Shown: piece after piece, positions 11,630 through 23,248 of the stretch
Numbering within the stretch: the first letter of the stretch is position 1
Layout of the letters: each line of letters starts with the position of its first letter
Assembly (NCBI GenBank): GCA_027886185.1
Contig: WOAB01000476.1
Coordinates: 5,518,001 to 5,582,000, forward strand
Direction of reading: 5' to 3'
From: Rheum nobile
Lineage: Eukaryota > Streptophyta > Magnoliopsida > Caryophyllales > Polygonaceae
Length of the DNA stretch: 64,000 nt
Made by a program: the position numbers and the translations under genes
The notes under the pieces: model-generated
Seen by the model: the letters and a program-made list of their open reading frames with translations, nothing else
Told to the model about the DNA's origin: nothing
Databases searched by the model: none

Positions 11630-12169
11630 CCCTGTACTGCAAAGTGAAGATCGAGAATGTTAGGACCAAACATAGCTGGTATTATTTCTCATGTGGCATG
11701 GCTAATTGCAAAAAAAGGAGTTAGCAAGGTGGGTGACCAGTTCTGGTGTGAATCATGCTCCAAGATTTGTGAATTTCCCCAAACAAGGTAATATGTTTCC
11801 AACTCCTTTAGCACTAATCATACATCTTCATTCTTTTCGGTAGAAGTCTATAGTCATGTACCGTTTACCGAGTTTTATTCGGTAAACAAGGGTAGTGATT
11901 ATAAACGACTACAAGAACTAGTCTGTTTTCACCCTTCCATAGTCTTTCATTAGACTAACAAACCGTTTCTATTTCTTGCATGGTTGGCTGGTGTCATCCG
12001 TCCTATACGACACATCAGAGGTTGGTCCCCGAAGATTTGAAGTAACCAATCGAAGAAGAAGGCTTGCAGTTGAAGGTTGCGTTCTTAAGTAACTTTATTT
12101 GAAAGTGTTTAGTATCAATTTGATATTCTTAACTAAATGTAATGCTTATGTAAATTAGTCATGTAATTA

Positions 12170-12184
12170 CACTACCACAAAAAT
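12170..12184 (+). repeat. CACTA left terminal inverted repeat
   Basis: CACTACCACAAAAAT, paired with 16903-16917. Confidence 0.95.
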
Positions 12185-13956
12185 GACTTTTTAATCCCAA
12201 ATCTAATAACCCGGATGTAAAAATTTTGGTATAATAGGGGTGTGGAAACATAAAAAATGAATTTTCCTTTAAATTTTACAATGAAAAATGTTTATAACCC
12301 GGACACAATGCCAAACGCCCGGGTTATTTGAGCGATTCAACAAATAAACATGCTACGAGAATAACCCGGGCTTGTTTTTTCGGACAATATCCGGTATATT
12401 AGGTAAGAATATACACCGGATAAGGAGATACAAAACACGTCCGGGTTAATTGGGTCGGGGAATTGAAAATCTTCTAAGATATTAACCCGGTTTGATAGTA
12501 GTCCGGGTTAATTGGATAAAAATATAAACCAGATTTTATACCAATCCGGTATATTTGGTTAAAAAAAATCCCAAATCCCAGCCCTAACTTTCCTCTTCAG
12601 CCTTTGCAGCCTTCATCTGTACGACCTTCGCCTACAATTCTCTTCTGCGTCTCATCCAAACACCTCGGCACCTCAGGCTACCCTATCTCGAAGTATCGCC
12701 GGCGTCGTCGTCTTCGCCCCTTTGTTTCTCGCCTGGCCGCCGCCCCCTCGTAATCCACCACCGGCCAGCCACCACCGCTTATCTTCTGATCTTCTTCACT
12801 CCTCAATTAATCATTTCGACTGACTTACATCTCTAGCTTTGTAAGATTTTGGTTGCTAATTTGCTGATTTGGGTTACTGATTTCGCAAATGCGAGGCTAA
12901 TTTGATTTTTCTTGGCTCTCGTAGCTAAGGTTCAAATGTATAATTAGTCTACACACAAATTGTCTTGTTAAGGTAAACGTGAAGCATTTTCGTGCTCGTC
13001 GTCGGGCGAATTTATAATTCATGCCTGCAATGTGCAATTTCGTTTCCAGAAGGTTTCAATTTTGATTCCGAATTTATCTTCAAAGAGGTTGTGCATTCAC
13101 ATTGCTGCATCGTTAACGCAGAGAATGTAAATTCCATTGCTACATTGATCGTGCTTCCTTAATTTCTGAGAATGCGCTTTATTTTCGATTTTATATTTCT
13201 TGATGAAATATTTGTTGGAGCTGTATTGAAAGAAGATTTTGTCCGGACTTTCGATGTTAATTGTTTATTGTCTAGCTGCTTTGACATTATGCAAAAAATG
13301 ATTGTGAGTTTGCACGGAAGGTATATGCAGTTATAGCTTATGGCTATACCTACAAACTCTAAATCCTACACATACTTTATTGTATGAAATTGTTACAAGA
13401 CTGATCGCTTCTCATTTATATGGCAGAGCAATTTGTGTGCAGTGTGCAGTGTGCATGTGATAGCTAAGGAATTAGTCTTGTTAAGTGTCATATATAATTC
13501 TATGTAACTGTCTTTTAGATTTCCTCTTCCCTTATCTTATAATTATTTGATAGCAAGCAAGGGAATGTGTCCAGAAGTTTGTTGTTCAAATTATCATATA
13601 CAGAAAACCAATGTGAATAGAAAAAAGTATTCTCATGTACTAATAAATATTTACATCGTTGCATCTTTTAGATTTCTTAGTTTCTGAATGCTCTATCTGT
13701 TTCTTAGTGTCTGGTGGCTGTCTGCTGGTGTCTGTTGCTCCATCCGGTGTTTGGTGGCTGTCAATAGACTACTCTTTAATCAATCTATGGTAATTAGTCA
13801 ATAGATTATACTTTCCTAGGTAATTAGACTATGTTTGCTTCAATTTTAGGGATTGGTTTCAATTGGTTTATATTGAGGCTAAATTGTCTAGTGTTTTCAC
13901 AAGCTCTAGTATAAAGGAGTGTTTATGTTTCCATATCTCGTATCTTTTGATATAGA

Positions 13957-15372
13957 ATGGTAGATAAGTCATGGATGGAAGTTAGTCGTATGGAAGCTGC
14001 ATATATTGAGGGGGTGGAGTCATTCATTAGATTTGCCATCAATCATGGGGCTGATCCTATGAGATTTATATGTCCTTGCAAAAATTGTCACTTTTTAAGA
14101 TCTTACAAGGTCAGCGTTATTAGATAACATCTCTTATGTGATGGCATCAATTCTGACTACAAAGAATGGGTATGGCATGGAGAGAAACCACTTATTCAGT
14201 CAGCTAGTTGTGACACACAGTTCAGTAATTATGATGGGTTTGAAGGAGATCGGCTAGATGATATGATAGATGATATTCAAGAGATGCTAATTGATCGTCC
14301 AGATATGTTTGAAAACTTTGTGAATGATGCACAAAAGCCCCTATATGCCGAGTGTGCCAGGTTTACGAAAATGTCAGCTATTCTGAAATTGTATAACTTG
14401 AAAGCGGGCAATGAATGGACTGATGCAAGTTTTTCAGCTTTACTTGATTTATTGAAAGAAATACTGCCGAAGGATAATTGTCTTCCTGGTAGTACTTATG
14501 AGGCTAAGAAACTTCTGCGCTCGGTGGGAATGGAATATGAGAAGATACATGCTTGTCCAAACGATTGCATTCTCTATAGAAAATAATACGCAGATTTGGT
14601 TCGTTGCCCAAATCCTGATTGTGGTGCACCTCGATACAAGGATAATAAGTCCCCTGCTAAGGTTATGTGGTATTTCCCTATCAGACCAAGGTTCAGGCGT
14701 CTCTTTGGCAATCCAGAAGATGCCAAAAATTTAATCTGGCATGCAGAGGGAAGAGTAAAGGATGGTAAAATCCAAAATCCAGCTGATTGTAAACAATGGC
14801 AGACAATTGATAAGTTGTATCCTGAGTTTGGAGCAGAGGATAGAAACATTCGTCTTGCACTTTCGACGGATGGAATGAACCCTTTTGGAAATCAGAGTAC
14901 TAGTCACAGTACATGGCCAGTGATGTTGATAAATTACAATCTACCTCCGTCTCTTTGTATGAAGCGCAAATACATGATGTTGACAAATTTAATTTCGGGG
15001 CCAAAGCAGCCGGGGAATGATATTGATGTGTATCTGGCGCCTCTTATTGATGATCTGAAAGATTTATGGAGGATGGGAATTGAAGTACGTGATGCGAATA
15101 CTAATCAGAATTTTCGTCTTAGAGCCATGTTGTTTTTCACGATAAATGATTTTTCATGTGTTGGGTAATCTTGCTGGATACAGTATAAAAAGATACAAGG
15201 CATGTCCTACTTGTGGACTTAAAACTAATTCTATTTGGCTGCCACATAGTCGAAAGGTTGTCTATCAAGAACATCGTAGGTGGTTAGAAGACGAACATTG
15301 GTATAGAAGACTATGTACCGCTTTTAATGGTTGTCGTTGTGTGGAGAAGGCTCCGGCAAATGAGATTGTTTA
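13957..15372 (+). pseudogene. CACTA transposase (TNP2-like, Transposase_21), broken
   Basis: The N-terminus (13957-14125, MVDKSWMEVSRMEAAYIEGV ... FICPCKNCH) is the transposase-associated domain of plant CACTA transposases. After a stop at about 14123 the frame resumes (14263-14586, TAA at 14584, then 14596-15168 in the same frame). It reaches the hallmark SGPKQPGNDIDVYLAPLI and the LRAMLFFTINDF block of Transposase_21. A frameshift near 15160 leads into NLAGYSIKRYKACPTCG (15167-15372). The rest of the catalytic domain is absent. The upstream introns of the intact gene are not resolved. Confidence 0.85.
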
Positions 15373-15462
15373 AGCTGAAATTTCTATTATGTATATTATT
15401 GAGTTTATAAGATACATTGTTTAAGCTTATACTTGCATTTCTTGCTTCTTGTTGAGTTACAG

Positions 15463-15747
15463 GGTCCTCTTCAGGCAAATGAGATTGATTGTGGATATTA
15501 TGTGCTTAAGTTTATGAGAAGTGTTATACTGTGTCATAAAAAATCTTCTATTATCCCCAGTAATGTAAGAAATTAAAATTTTTAGTAATTTGTTTAAAAA
15601 TCAAATTAGTTTTGTAGGGGCAATCTACGTATTAATATTTATCATGTTTGATATTTCAATGGTTTGACAACAAGACTACTTTCAAACATGAAGATATTGA
15701 TGAAGTTCGAAGAGAGTGGTTAGATTACTTCTTATCTCTTGTTTAGG
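15463..15747 (+). pseudogene. Ulp1-like (C48) peptidase remnant in the CACTA element
   Basis: After a deletion, the sequence at 15474-15540 reads ANEIDCGYYVLKFMRSV, the 'DCGYYVLKFM' block around the catalytic Cys of plant Ulp1-like peptidases carried by CACTA and MULE elements. A further exon at 15657-15747 (FKHEDIDEVRREWLDYFLSLV, then TAG) is their usual C-terminus. Only the tail of the peptidase is left. A 14-bp direct repeat (GGCAAATGAGATTG at 15356 and 15474) suggests that the missing part was lost between short repeats. Confidence 0.7.
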
Positions 15748-16902
15748 TAAGTAGTTCTATATCTTATTCTAATGGTGTTATTGGCTTACTGCTACTGAAC
15801 TGATTTTATTGTTGTTTGTTGGTTCTGCAACATTTTTCACTTACTACCCAATTATTATATTTACTTTCATGATTGTCAAGGCAATAATTTCTAGTCTTCA
15901 TGTAACAAAAATAGTTGCATTTGTTAATTTATGTGGTCTACTGGATCTTAATTTGCATTATATTTATTAGTAGCAATTTTCTGAAGTAAAAAGAGGATAA
16001 GTTCTGTGGAATCCTTTGACAATATGCCTTTTTTTATTATAGGAAATGCTTATCACCTAGTATGCTGTTAATTTGCTTTGATTTTGATTTCAGGTTCACC
16101 AAAGTGATCAAGGTTGGTACCTGTTCTTGTTAGAGTGACATAGAGATGAAACGATTCATATTGGATTTGAAGAATCGTGCAGGTTGCTTTAGCTGCTTCA
16201 GTTGTTAAGTTTTCTAGGTGATAACTATGATGACTTTGTACTTATCTTTGTCTACGTACACTAAGTTTGGATTATTCTTTCCTAGGATTGTAGTATTGTG
16301 TTTACGATGAATGAATTCAGATATTGATGTATCTTGTGTTGAAATGACAAATGACATGGGCTTGTTATTGATTATTATAGATGTTTGATGCTTGCTTTGT
16401 ATGGATTTATGTATTGAACTGAAAAGCAATTGTGTAGTACAGGGGAAATATAGAAAAAACAATCAGGTTATTACAGTTTAAAAAATTATAATATAACCCG
16501 GATCGACAATATCCAGATTATTTGGTGTAACGGAACATATAACATGGATGACCATTTAACCCGGATAAAAGAAGAACCAACTATATAATCGACCTTTTTA
16601 ACCCGGATGTATGCGAAAAAAATCCGGCCTAAAATCCCATTTTTTTAACCCGGATGTATGTGAAATCCGAGATATATAGTCGAGTTTCAGTGTGATATAA
16701 AGGAGACTTTTTAACCCGGGCGTGTCAAAACATATCCGGGTTAAAAAGTACACTTTCAAGGTGGCATTTTGGGGACCTTTTTAACCTGGGCGTGTCTTAA
16801 CAGATCCGGGTTATATACCCTATTACACCCTCAACCAAGATACCGAACCATTTCTGGATTATATCCGGGTTATATTTCGTTTTACGCCCGGGTTAAAATC
16901 CT

Positions 16903-16917
16903 ATTTTTGTGGTAGTG
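16903..16917 (-). repeat. CACTA right terminal inverted repeat
   Basis: The + strand reads ATTTTTGTGGTAGTG, the exact reverse complement of the left end. Confidence 0.95.
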
Positions 16918-18485
16918 TTAGAGTTTCTTTAAAAAGTCTTCCACTGTAATTTCACTTAATTGTAAAACCGTCCTTCTCATTTTATGAGAGGAATTTTAAT
17001 AAAAGATTGAGTCTCATTTAAAAGTCTTCCGCTTTTCACTCTACTATTATTTAACGTTTATTTGTCTATTTTAAGCTTAATTGTTCCGATTAAAACCTAG
17101 GGTGGCTTTGGACTTTACAGTCTGAGGTCACTGGCGTGTGGCACTACCAACATAAGTCGGGGGTGTTACACATTTAAATATAAATAAACTTATTAATTTA
17201 ACCTAAATTATTTGAATTAAGATTAAGAATATGTTAAATAAGATTTAAATATGGTTACTTTTATTGGAAAGTGTGACTTAAGTTCAATTTGAACATAATT
17301 TTAATTTTTTTAATCTTAAATTTGGGTTAAAATATTTATATAAACTTAGAATAATAAAATAAATAAATTTGGGTAAATTTTGTAATCATTAAAAAGCTAA
17401 ATAAGGGCATTTTTTCCACAAGTTGAAAAGTTGGGCAAAAAGTTGCATATAGGCAAAAAATCTAGGTAGGATGTGCGTGAATAGTGGCCTTTTTTCAACC
17501 TCCATCCGCCGGTTATGGAAACTTGCCTTCCATGGAGGATTTTGGTCCCAATTCGAGCGCATTTTTCAAATTTGAAGCTTGGGCTTTTTAGGTAACATTC
17601 AATCGTGTATGTCCCCCTTAAAATTGGGAAGAATTACACCAAAACAAGATCGAATTTCTTCCCGAAAGGCAAGAAAAATCGCGGACGCGTCATGTACGTT
17701 ATTTGGAAAAATTCGATCCGATTCGGGATCGTTTTGGGCCAAATTTGGCACGATTGTGTAGAGTTCGGGAAGGAAAATCAAAGCCCTAAAAATACCCCTT
17801 CACCCATTAATAGAATCCATAGAAGGACTAATCAAAGGTCTCCCAGGAAGAGGTTCAAGCAAAGAAGAACTCTTGTCAAAGTTTGAAGTTTTTAGTTCTC
17901 GTCAAATTATGGATAGCCTTCGGTAAAGCGATCATAACCGTGGTTAAAAAATTGATATCCAAATGATTCAAGTTGCGTTGGAACGGTGATTCAAAGATCT
18001 ATACCTCCATAGTTTACATCGAATGGAAACTATAACAAGAAGATGATCAAAATCTAGTTTTACTGAGAGTTGTGCAATTTCCAGCGGGAATTATCTACTT
18101 TCCATACTTAAATTAGTTAGATAAGATTATGTCCGATTTGCCTTGTTGAATTATCTTTATTTTCAACATTATTAATTAGTTTATTATTTTCCTAGGATTA
18201 TATAAGAAGAATTATGATCCAAGCTTTTTTGGTTACCTAGTTGCTTCTTTAACAAGTTTCTATCTTTTATCTAGTTTCCTTATCTTTAGCCTTATATAGA
18301 TTAGAAAGATTTCTTATTTTCCAAGCCATTAGGGCACGAAATTGTCTTTAAATATTCATGTTTTTTCATTCAATAAGGTACTTTTAATTGCTTAAGTTTA
18401 TGAAAGTTGAGGTTTATCTCCTTACTTGAACCTAGACGTTACCCCCTATCTTGTTGTGGTTTATCTATCTATTCAACTCGTCTCT

Positions 18486-18600
18486 TCGAGTCAAGACTCA
18501 TTCCTTTGAGTCCAAGAAACCGATCATCACTTTGATCGTCATCAAGATCCTCTCTTGGATCTCTTTCGACCACCTCTTTGGTCGCTACACGCTCGATCTC
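18486..18600. repeat. Run of consecutive short hairpins
   Basis: Within 115 bp, adjacent inverted repeats follow each other: GAGTC/GACTC, GACTC/GAGTC, GATCA/TGATC, AGATCC/GGATCT and CGACCA/TGGTCG. Each pair is separated by 2-8 pyrimidine-rich bases. The stretch lies about 120 bp downstream of a TATA-like site, in the presumed R/U5 of the E LTR. Confidence 0.75.
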
Positions 18601-19904
18601 GTTTTGAGTGTCTTCAACCGAATTCCTCTCGTGTTTTCGTGCAATTCATCAAGGGTGTGCACCCTTCGCTTTCACGGAAACGACGACAGAAAAGCCATCA
18701 CTTTGGTGAGCAAGAAACCTCAAAGGCATTGCAAAGACAAAAGCTTGTTGCTTGGTTTAGTTGCATTCTCGGGCACTTGCGATCGACTCAAAGGGGACTT
18801 TCTCATCACCCATGGACTAAATTCATCCAATTTTAACCGAAAACTCTCGATCCCTCAAAGTTAGGTCGCGACTGTTCATCGAGCTCTCCCGACCACCACC
18901 GTGTTCCACCGTTGCAATTGGCGCCACTTCTAGCTTTGACAAGTTGTCTTCTTCAAAATCCCCATAGTCCCAACTCCGGTGGTGTTGCGACGAGCCTAAA
19001 TTTGCCCATTTTCCAACCGGTAGCCATCCACGACCTCATGTGATAATTTACCCATACGGTTTTGGTTATTATTAATTTTTTTAATATTTATTATTTAATA
19101 AGTTGGGTTATAAATTTATTATAATTGTAAATAAATAAATTTATTTATGTTTTGATTGTCTAGAATATATGACTTAATGATTTTCGGTATTGCATAAATA
19201 ATCATTTTATTATAGAGCCTTCAAAATTGATTTATTTAGAGTTAAATAAATTCAATTAGAAACCGAAACATGCATCCTTCAAATTTCGATATTGAATAAA
19301 TTATCTCATTATAATTTTTTTATTTTGTGTGATTTGTGTACGTCTCGGAATCGCTTTTGGAATGGAATTAAAGCAGGAAGTCATTTTGTTATTCGAAAGA
19401 AACCGCTCTCGTTACGCCTTTCAACATTCCTCATAACTCAATGCAAGTGGTTGTTCGCTCTTGCAAGTTGTTACATATTCATCTTAATTGAAAATTAATC
19501 AATTCTGCTAATTAAGTTGGGATAAATATTATTGAAAATTGTGTTTGTGGAACTTATGTGATAAATTGGTGTGAAAAATGAACCTTATATATTAGGTGGT
19601 ATTATTTGATAGCAATGACCCTCGTATATATATATATATTATTATCACAGGGTACTAGATGAACTTTGGTGTGGATTTGGTGTGGACTTGTATCCTTACT
19701 TAGCACGAGTATTCGTAGGAACGTTATATACCTTACGAGGTTTAGTTGTTTCATTATAATTGGTATTAGGAGGATTATTGCCCTAGTACTTCTGGTCATG
19801 ACCGTAACCTTATTCAAATTTAAGTGGTGGTGCACTTAGCTAGTGTCGTTATTTGGGATTCGTCCCTTGATATTCTCATTTCGAGACTGATGTGGATACA
19901 ACCT

Positions 19905-20839
19905 TGATGTGTCCTTGCCTCCGATGACAAGCCAAATTGTCGAAGGAGACGCCTTTGGATCTAGTCTTGGTTGGGAAGTCACTCGGTGTGGTGATTCTGC
20001 TGTGGAACGTGATGATGTAGTTGATCGCGAACGGAAGAACGCGATGAATGGACCTCAGTGGTGATGGAAGCGATTTGGTGGAAAGATGGTAGCGGTGGCG
20101 GAAGCGGTTTGATGAAGACTAGGCGACTTGAAGAGACAAGTCGTTGGTGTCGTAGCGTCGACTGCGGAGGGGATAAACTCGATGGAGTTCGAGTGGTTGC
20201 CATAGCGTCGGCGGCGGAGTGAATGGGGATGAGAGGGATAAGGGTGACGTCCGATCAAGGGAAGGTGGAATTATCACTCTACTTAAAACCTTCAACTTTA
20301 ATTTGAATGTGAGAAATAACATTTGCAAAGTAGGGTATAAATAGGGGAGGTGAGACATCGGATGGGCCGAGTCGAACCTCGTGGGCTAGCCCATGCAAGC
20401 ATGCAAAAGGCACAAACCCTAAAAGATAGATTGACTGAAATGAAACTATCTAAAACGCTATAAATAAGGGAACTATCTAAAATGCTATATTTAAGGAAAC
20501 TATCTAAAATATGCTGGAAATACCAAATATAGATAGTGTCTGTAAAAGAGCGCGTGAAGATTCTAACGCGTTGAAGGCTGTGAAGAAATCATCGCGTGAG
20601 ACGACGAAGTGGCAAAGTCTTCAGAAGAACGCGTTGTTTCACTTCCGATGGTGGCGAGGACGACGAGTCTTGGGTTGTCGTCTGGGCTTCCTTGGCTGGG
20701 GACGGCGCGTGCGATAAGTGACGCGACGGCGGCGGCGGCGGCAATGGACTTGGACCTAGACCTTGTCACTGGGCCCTCTGAGCGTAGGATCATGGCTTCT
20801 TCCTCGTCTTGGGCCGTCATGGGAGGCAGGGTCACATCA
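19905..20839 (-). mobile_element. Solo LTR of the B (Reina) family
   Basis: It begins TGATGTGTCCTTGCC on the + strand and ends GGGTCACATCA. These are the reversed ends of the B LTRs (TGATGTGACC...GACACATCA), and the two match along their length. It is flanked on both sides by AACCT (19900-19904, 20840-20844). It keeps the TATA-like TATTTATA (minus strand, near 20340) and the open frame encoding a GPVTRSRSK motif. It has no internal region, so it is the product of LTR-LTR recombination. Confidence 0.93.
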
Positions 20840-21641
20840 AACCTTAACATAATGCACATTTTGAAATTAAATAAGGTAAGTGCTTCTATGCATAATTAAT
20901 ATACTTCGAGCGAGATGGACAACGTGGAACCCCACGCTTCTGTCTATGAAGCCCCTCTTACCAATCTGAATTTGAACAACACGCATGCGGTGAGGTTGGT
21001 TAAGGACCCGATTATTCAACGAAGTCGTTTTTAAAAACATTGTGTGATAATTATAAATGGTCCCAAACAATCGTACATAATTCCTATAAGATTCAATTCA
21101 TTAGAGTCTTCTTTTGGATCATATTTCTTCTATTGTTTCCGTGAGAGTATTCTAGTTATGTATCGTCTACCGACTTTTATTCGAGAGACAATGATAGTAA
21201 CTAGATATAATCGCATAGAACCTTTCCTTTTATACCATTGTTTAGTCTTTCATTAGACTAACCAACATTTCTCTTTCCTTGCATGGTATGTCGGTTTCAT
21301 CCGTCTCTTACGGAACATCAGGTAATTCTTCCCAACTTGATGAAGCAGGACACCGATGTTGAAGACGACTATTTTTAGTATTTTGATATTTCGTTTTGAA
21401 TAAGGTTAAGATCCTGAGTATGTAATTTGGATATTTTTACTAAGTCTTTCGCTACTATCTTTGATACATTAATTAGTTGCCATTTTCCGCAAAATCGTTT
21501 GTAGGAATTTGAATCATTTATGAATGTTTATGTATTATTTTATATTTGCGACCAATACTGTAAGCCTTGGGTGATTTCAAATATGCGTTCCGATGTCACT
21601 AGCGGTAATATTCCTAAGGTAATTTATGGGTGTTACAATTA

Positions 21642-21653
21642 TGGTATCAAAGC
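21642..21653 (+). promoter_or_regulatory. Primer-binding site of element E
   Basis: TGGTATCAAAGC, one base different from the initiator Met tRNA site, starting 4 bp after the LTR end. Confidence 0.85.
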
Positions 21654-21928
21654 TAAAAGTTTTAAAACTCAAAACTTTCAAACCATTTTGTGTTTATTTG
21701 AGTTTTATAAAACAAAAACTTGGTGTGAAATTTTCTTTTCTGTAGATCTTGAGTAAGCCTAGAATAGAAATGTCTTTAAAAAGGTATTATTATACCACAA
21801 CTATTTGGTTGGGTTTATTTCAAAACTATAACTGCCAACAATAGTAGTTTCATTTACATACATATTTATAGAAACTATAATTTCTATATTTGGGAAGTTC
21901 GGACCTTTCCTTGTCTCTTTTTCAGATA

Positions 21929-22925
21929 ATGTTTTTCACTAGAGCTCATCTCAAGAGTGATAGCTATGGGATGCTTTTCACTCCGCTGAGGGTAGTTGTG
22001 GAGGATGTAGGGGTAGTTGAGACCACCGAGGAGGAGGATTCAAGAGAGGCCCTAAGTACGAGAGTGGAGGAGAAGGGCAAGTGTAATCCAAACAGTCCTC
22101 TTTCCTGGAAGCCACAGAGGAGAAGGATCCGATTGAGGATCCTGACTATGTGAGCGAAGGGGAGCAGGTGTAGTCTAAACCAGCTTAGCTGCCCAACTTT
22201 GAGGGGCCACCCTATGCACCTTGGTCTCCATCCACTTACGAGGCCAATGGATATGCTAATGCTGAATGGGAAGACTATGACCCGAGGACACCTCCAACGG
22301 ATTTGGTTTCATCTCTGAGGTACTCTCCTACTGAACCCCCAGGAAGTCCGATCACTCAGGAGACGCTGGCTGGGATGAGTCTTTAGAGGCTCGCCGTTTT
22401 ACTGAAGAAATGACCGAGCGGATGAAAGCGTGGGCTCGACCTTGAGAAGCATACTTTGCTTCTGACAACACCATTCCTCAACAGGTCAAAGTGAACACCT
22501 AGGTGCTAGAGGAGCATATGGATGGCTGGATGGAGTCTTTGGACATCTTGGAGGAGAAGGCTTACGATCTCGAGTCGACTCTCAACTATTTGCTGGAAAC
22601 TGTCCAGATATTGCTGCAGAACATAGAGTAGGCCAGGAAGTTGACAAACCCCAATTCAGGGCAGCGTTTGAATGCCTCAAAGATTTAGTCCGGGTTTATG
22701 GTCAAGTTTTTCTATAAACTAGTGCCAGCAGAGGGGTCGAGTGTTTCAAAGCTTAAGGAACCAAAGAGGTCAGCAGAAGAGTCGGGGGAAAAGCCACCTC
22801 CAAAGAAGAAGAAGACTATGTCAGCTAAGGTATATAAAGACATGTTTCGGGACCCCAAGAAAGAAGAAGTGAGTTGTAGTGCATTAGTTGTTTTTCTTTC
22901 TAGTGTTTTCCACTTTGAACAATAA
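21929..22925 (+). pseudogene. Pre-gag extra ORF ('ORF0') of element E, decayed
   Basis: The sequence lies between primer site and gag. It reads in pieces as an acidic start (VETTEEEDS), a middle with 'PPTDLVSSLRYSPTEPPGSP', then a predicted coiled coil (22500-22630: LEEHMDGWMESLDILEEKAY, LNYLLETVQILLQNIE). The basic tail reads PPPKKKKTMSAKVYKDMF at about 22795-22850. The coiled coil lines up with VERMEEWTNALYDMEERTYE in element A, and the tail with the Lys/Arg...Y(R/K)xxF tail of A and C. Stops occur at about 22171, 22196, 22384, 22499 and 22630. Unlike A and C, the likely start is MFFTRA, not MGAxxS. Function unknown. Confidence 0.6.
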
Positions 22926-23118
22926 CGGAGCAATAGTCTCCTGATGTTATTTTCTTATTGAACATCTTGAGTTATTTTTGAATTAAAACTTGTGTTTCTT
23001 TTAATAAGTGGCGAGTTTATTAGGGGATGGTTATCTTTAATTATTGCATTTGAGGTATATATTACTAAGCAATATTATTTTTTATAGGATTGTATCTAAT
23101 AAACGTAAATGCAACCAA

Positions 23119-23248
23119 ATGGTGAACACTAGGAATGTCGCTCGTTAAGGTGCTAGAACGAGTAACACCTCCTGAATCGAACTAAGGAGTGCGGCTAACC
23201 AAGAAGATGAAACTAGGTCTGGATCCCACAACAACCCATTTGTGAATG
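23119..23248 (+). pseudogene. Element E gag, first 43 codons (cut by element A)
   Basis: It starts MVNTRNV, the same start as the gag of element A (MVNTRNT). It is interrupted by stops at about 23143 and 23176. It runs into the target duplication GAATG at 23244-23248 and continues at 55359. Confidence 0.75.

Larger units (their letters stand above)
8978..11787 (+). pseudogene. RPA1-like (replication protein A large subunit) gene or fragment, split by a large intron with TPX2 exons
   Basis: Exons: 8978-9259, about 9351-9620, 9703-9790, 9916-10037 and 11630-11787. The later junctions have GT/AG ends (GTATGA/GCAG, GTACAT/CCAG, GTATGA and GTAG|CC) in matching phase. The product has an N-terminal basic stretch, an OB fold (residues about 50-190), and a second OB fold starting DVIGIVTRIGEI with LRVTLWG. 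The last exon encodes the C-terminal zinc-ribbon OB fold (WYYFSCGMANC ... WCESC, a CX4C/CX2C zinc finger) of RPA1, which binds single-stranded DNA. The first intron does not keep phase cleanly and the end of the gene is not found, so it is probably non-functional. RPA1-like genes are also carried by plant Helitrons. I found no Helitron ends. A TATA-like TTTAAATA lies at 8918, 60 bp before the ATG. Confidence 0.7.
12170..16917. mobile_element. CACTA (En/Spm, CMC) DNA transposon, internally deleted
   Basis: The ends are CACTACCACAAAAAT and its exact reverse complement, flanked on both sides by TTA (12167-12169, 16918-16920), the 3-bp target duplication expected for CACTA elements. Both subterminal regions (12200-12560 and 16490-16890) are packed with copies of AACCCGGAT or CCGGGTTA in both orientations, as expected for transposase-binding repeats. 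Inside are a broken transposase and a Ulp1-like remnant, both on the + strand. The element is only 4.75 kb and no TnpA-like gene is visible, so it cannot be autonomous. Confidence 0.93.
11825..17170 (+). repeat. Tekay LTR remnant (family of the 60907 solo LTR), 5'-truncated and split by a CACTA element
   Basis: The left piece (about 11825-12169) carries 'agtctttcattagactaac' and the 'ggctggtgtcatccgtc' block. The right piece (16921-17170) carries 'ctgaggtcactggcgtgtgg' and ends GGGGGTGTTACA at 17170. Both match, in reverse, the LTR at 60907-63272, which begins TGTAACACCCCCGACTTATG. The left part of the LTR is missing, and the join to the RPA1-like exon at about 11800-11825 is abrupt. Confidence 0.7.
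17171..21637 (+). repeat. 5' LTR of element E (Tekay), start not resolved, containing a solo LTR
   Basis: The right end GGGTGTTACA at 21637 is followed by a primer site, so this is a 5' LTR. Typical Tekay landmarks precede it: 'cattagactaaccaac' near 21255, 'catggtatgtcggtttcatccgtc' near 21284, and 'gttccgatgtcactagcggtaa' near 21587. Upstream it includes an AT-rich U3-like part (17171-18340), a TATA-like CTTTAAATATTC at about 18345 and CATTCAATAAGG at 18368. Removing the 935-bp solo LTR leaves about 3.5 kb, long for the family, so another insertion may be hidden in 17171-19060. I see no TG start. Confidence 0.55.

Noticed and set aside
11430..11640. Further TPX2 exons upstream of 10942 on the minus strand
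   Set aside because: Splice-like borders exist, but none of the translations resembles TPX2. One candidate overlaps the better supported RPA1-like exon.
8750..11825. Complete Helitron carrying RPA1-like and TPX2
   Set aside because: No convincing TC start, CTRR end or 3' hairpin, and no Rep-helicase sequence, could be found. Kept only as a hypothesis.
17579..17886. Small ORFs near 17580-17886 as genes
   Set aside because: They overlap each other on both strands, have no recognisable domain and lie in the AT-rich U3-like part of an LTR.
20511..20899. Small plus-strand ORFs in 20511-20899
   Set aside because: They are antisense to the pol-tail frame of the Reina solo LTR.
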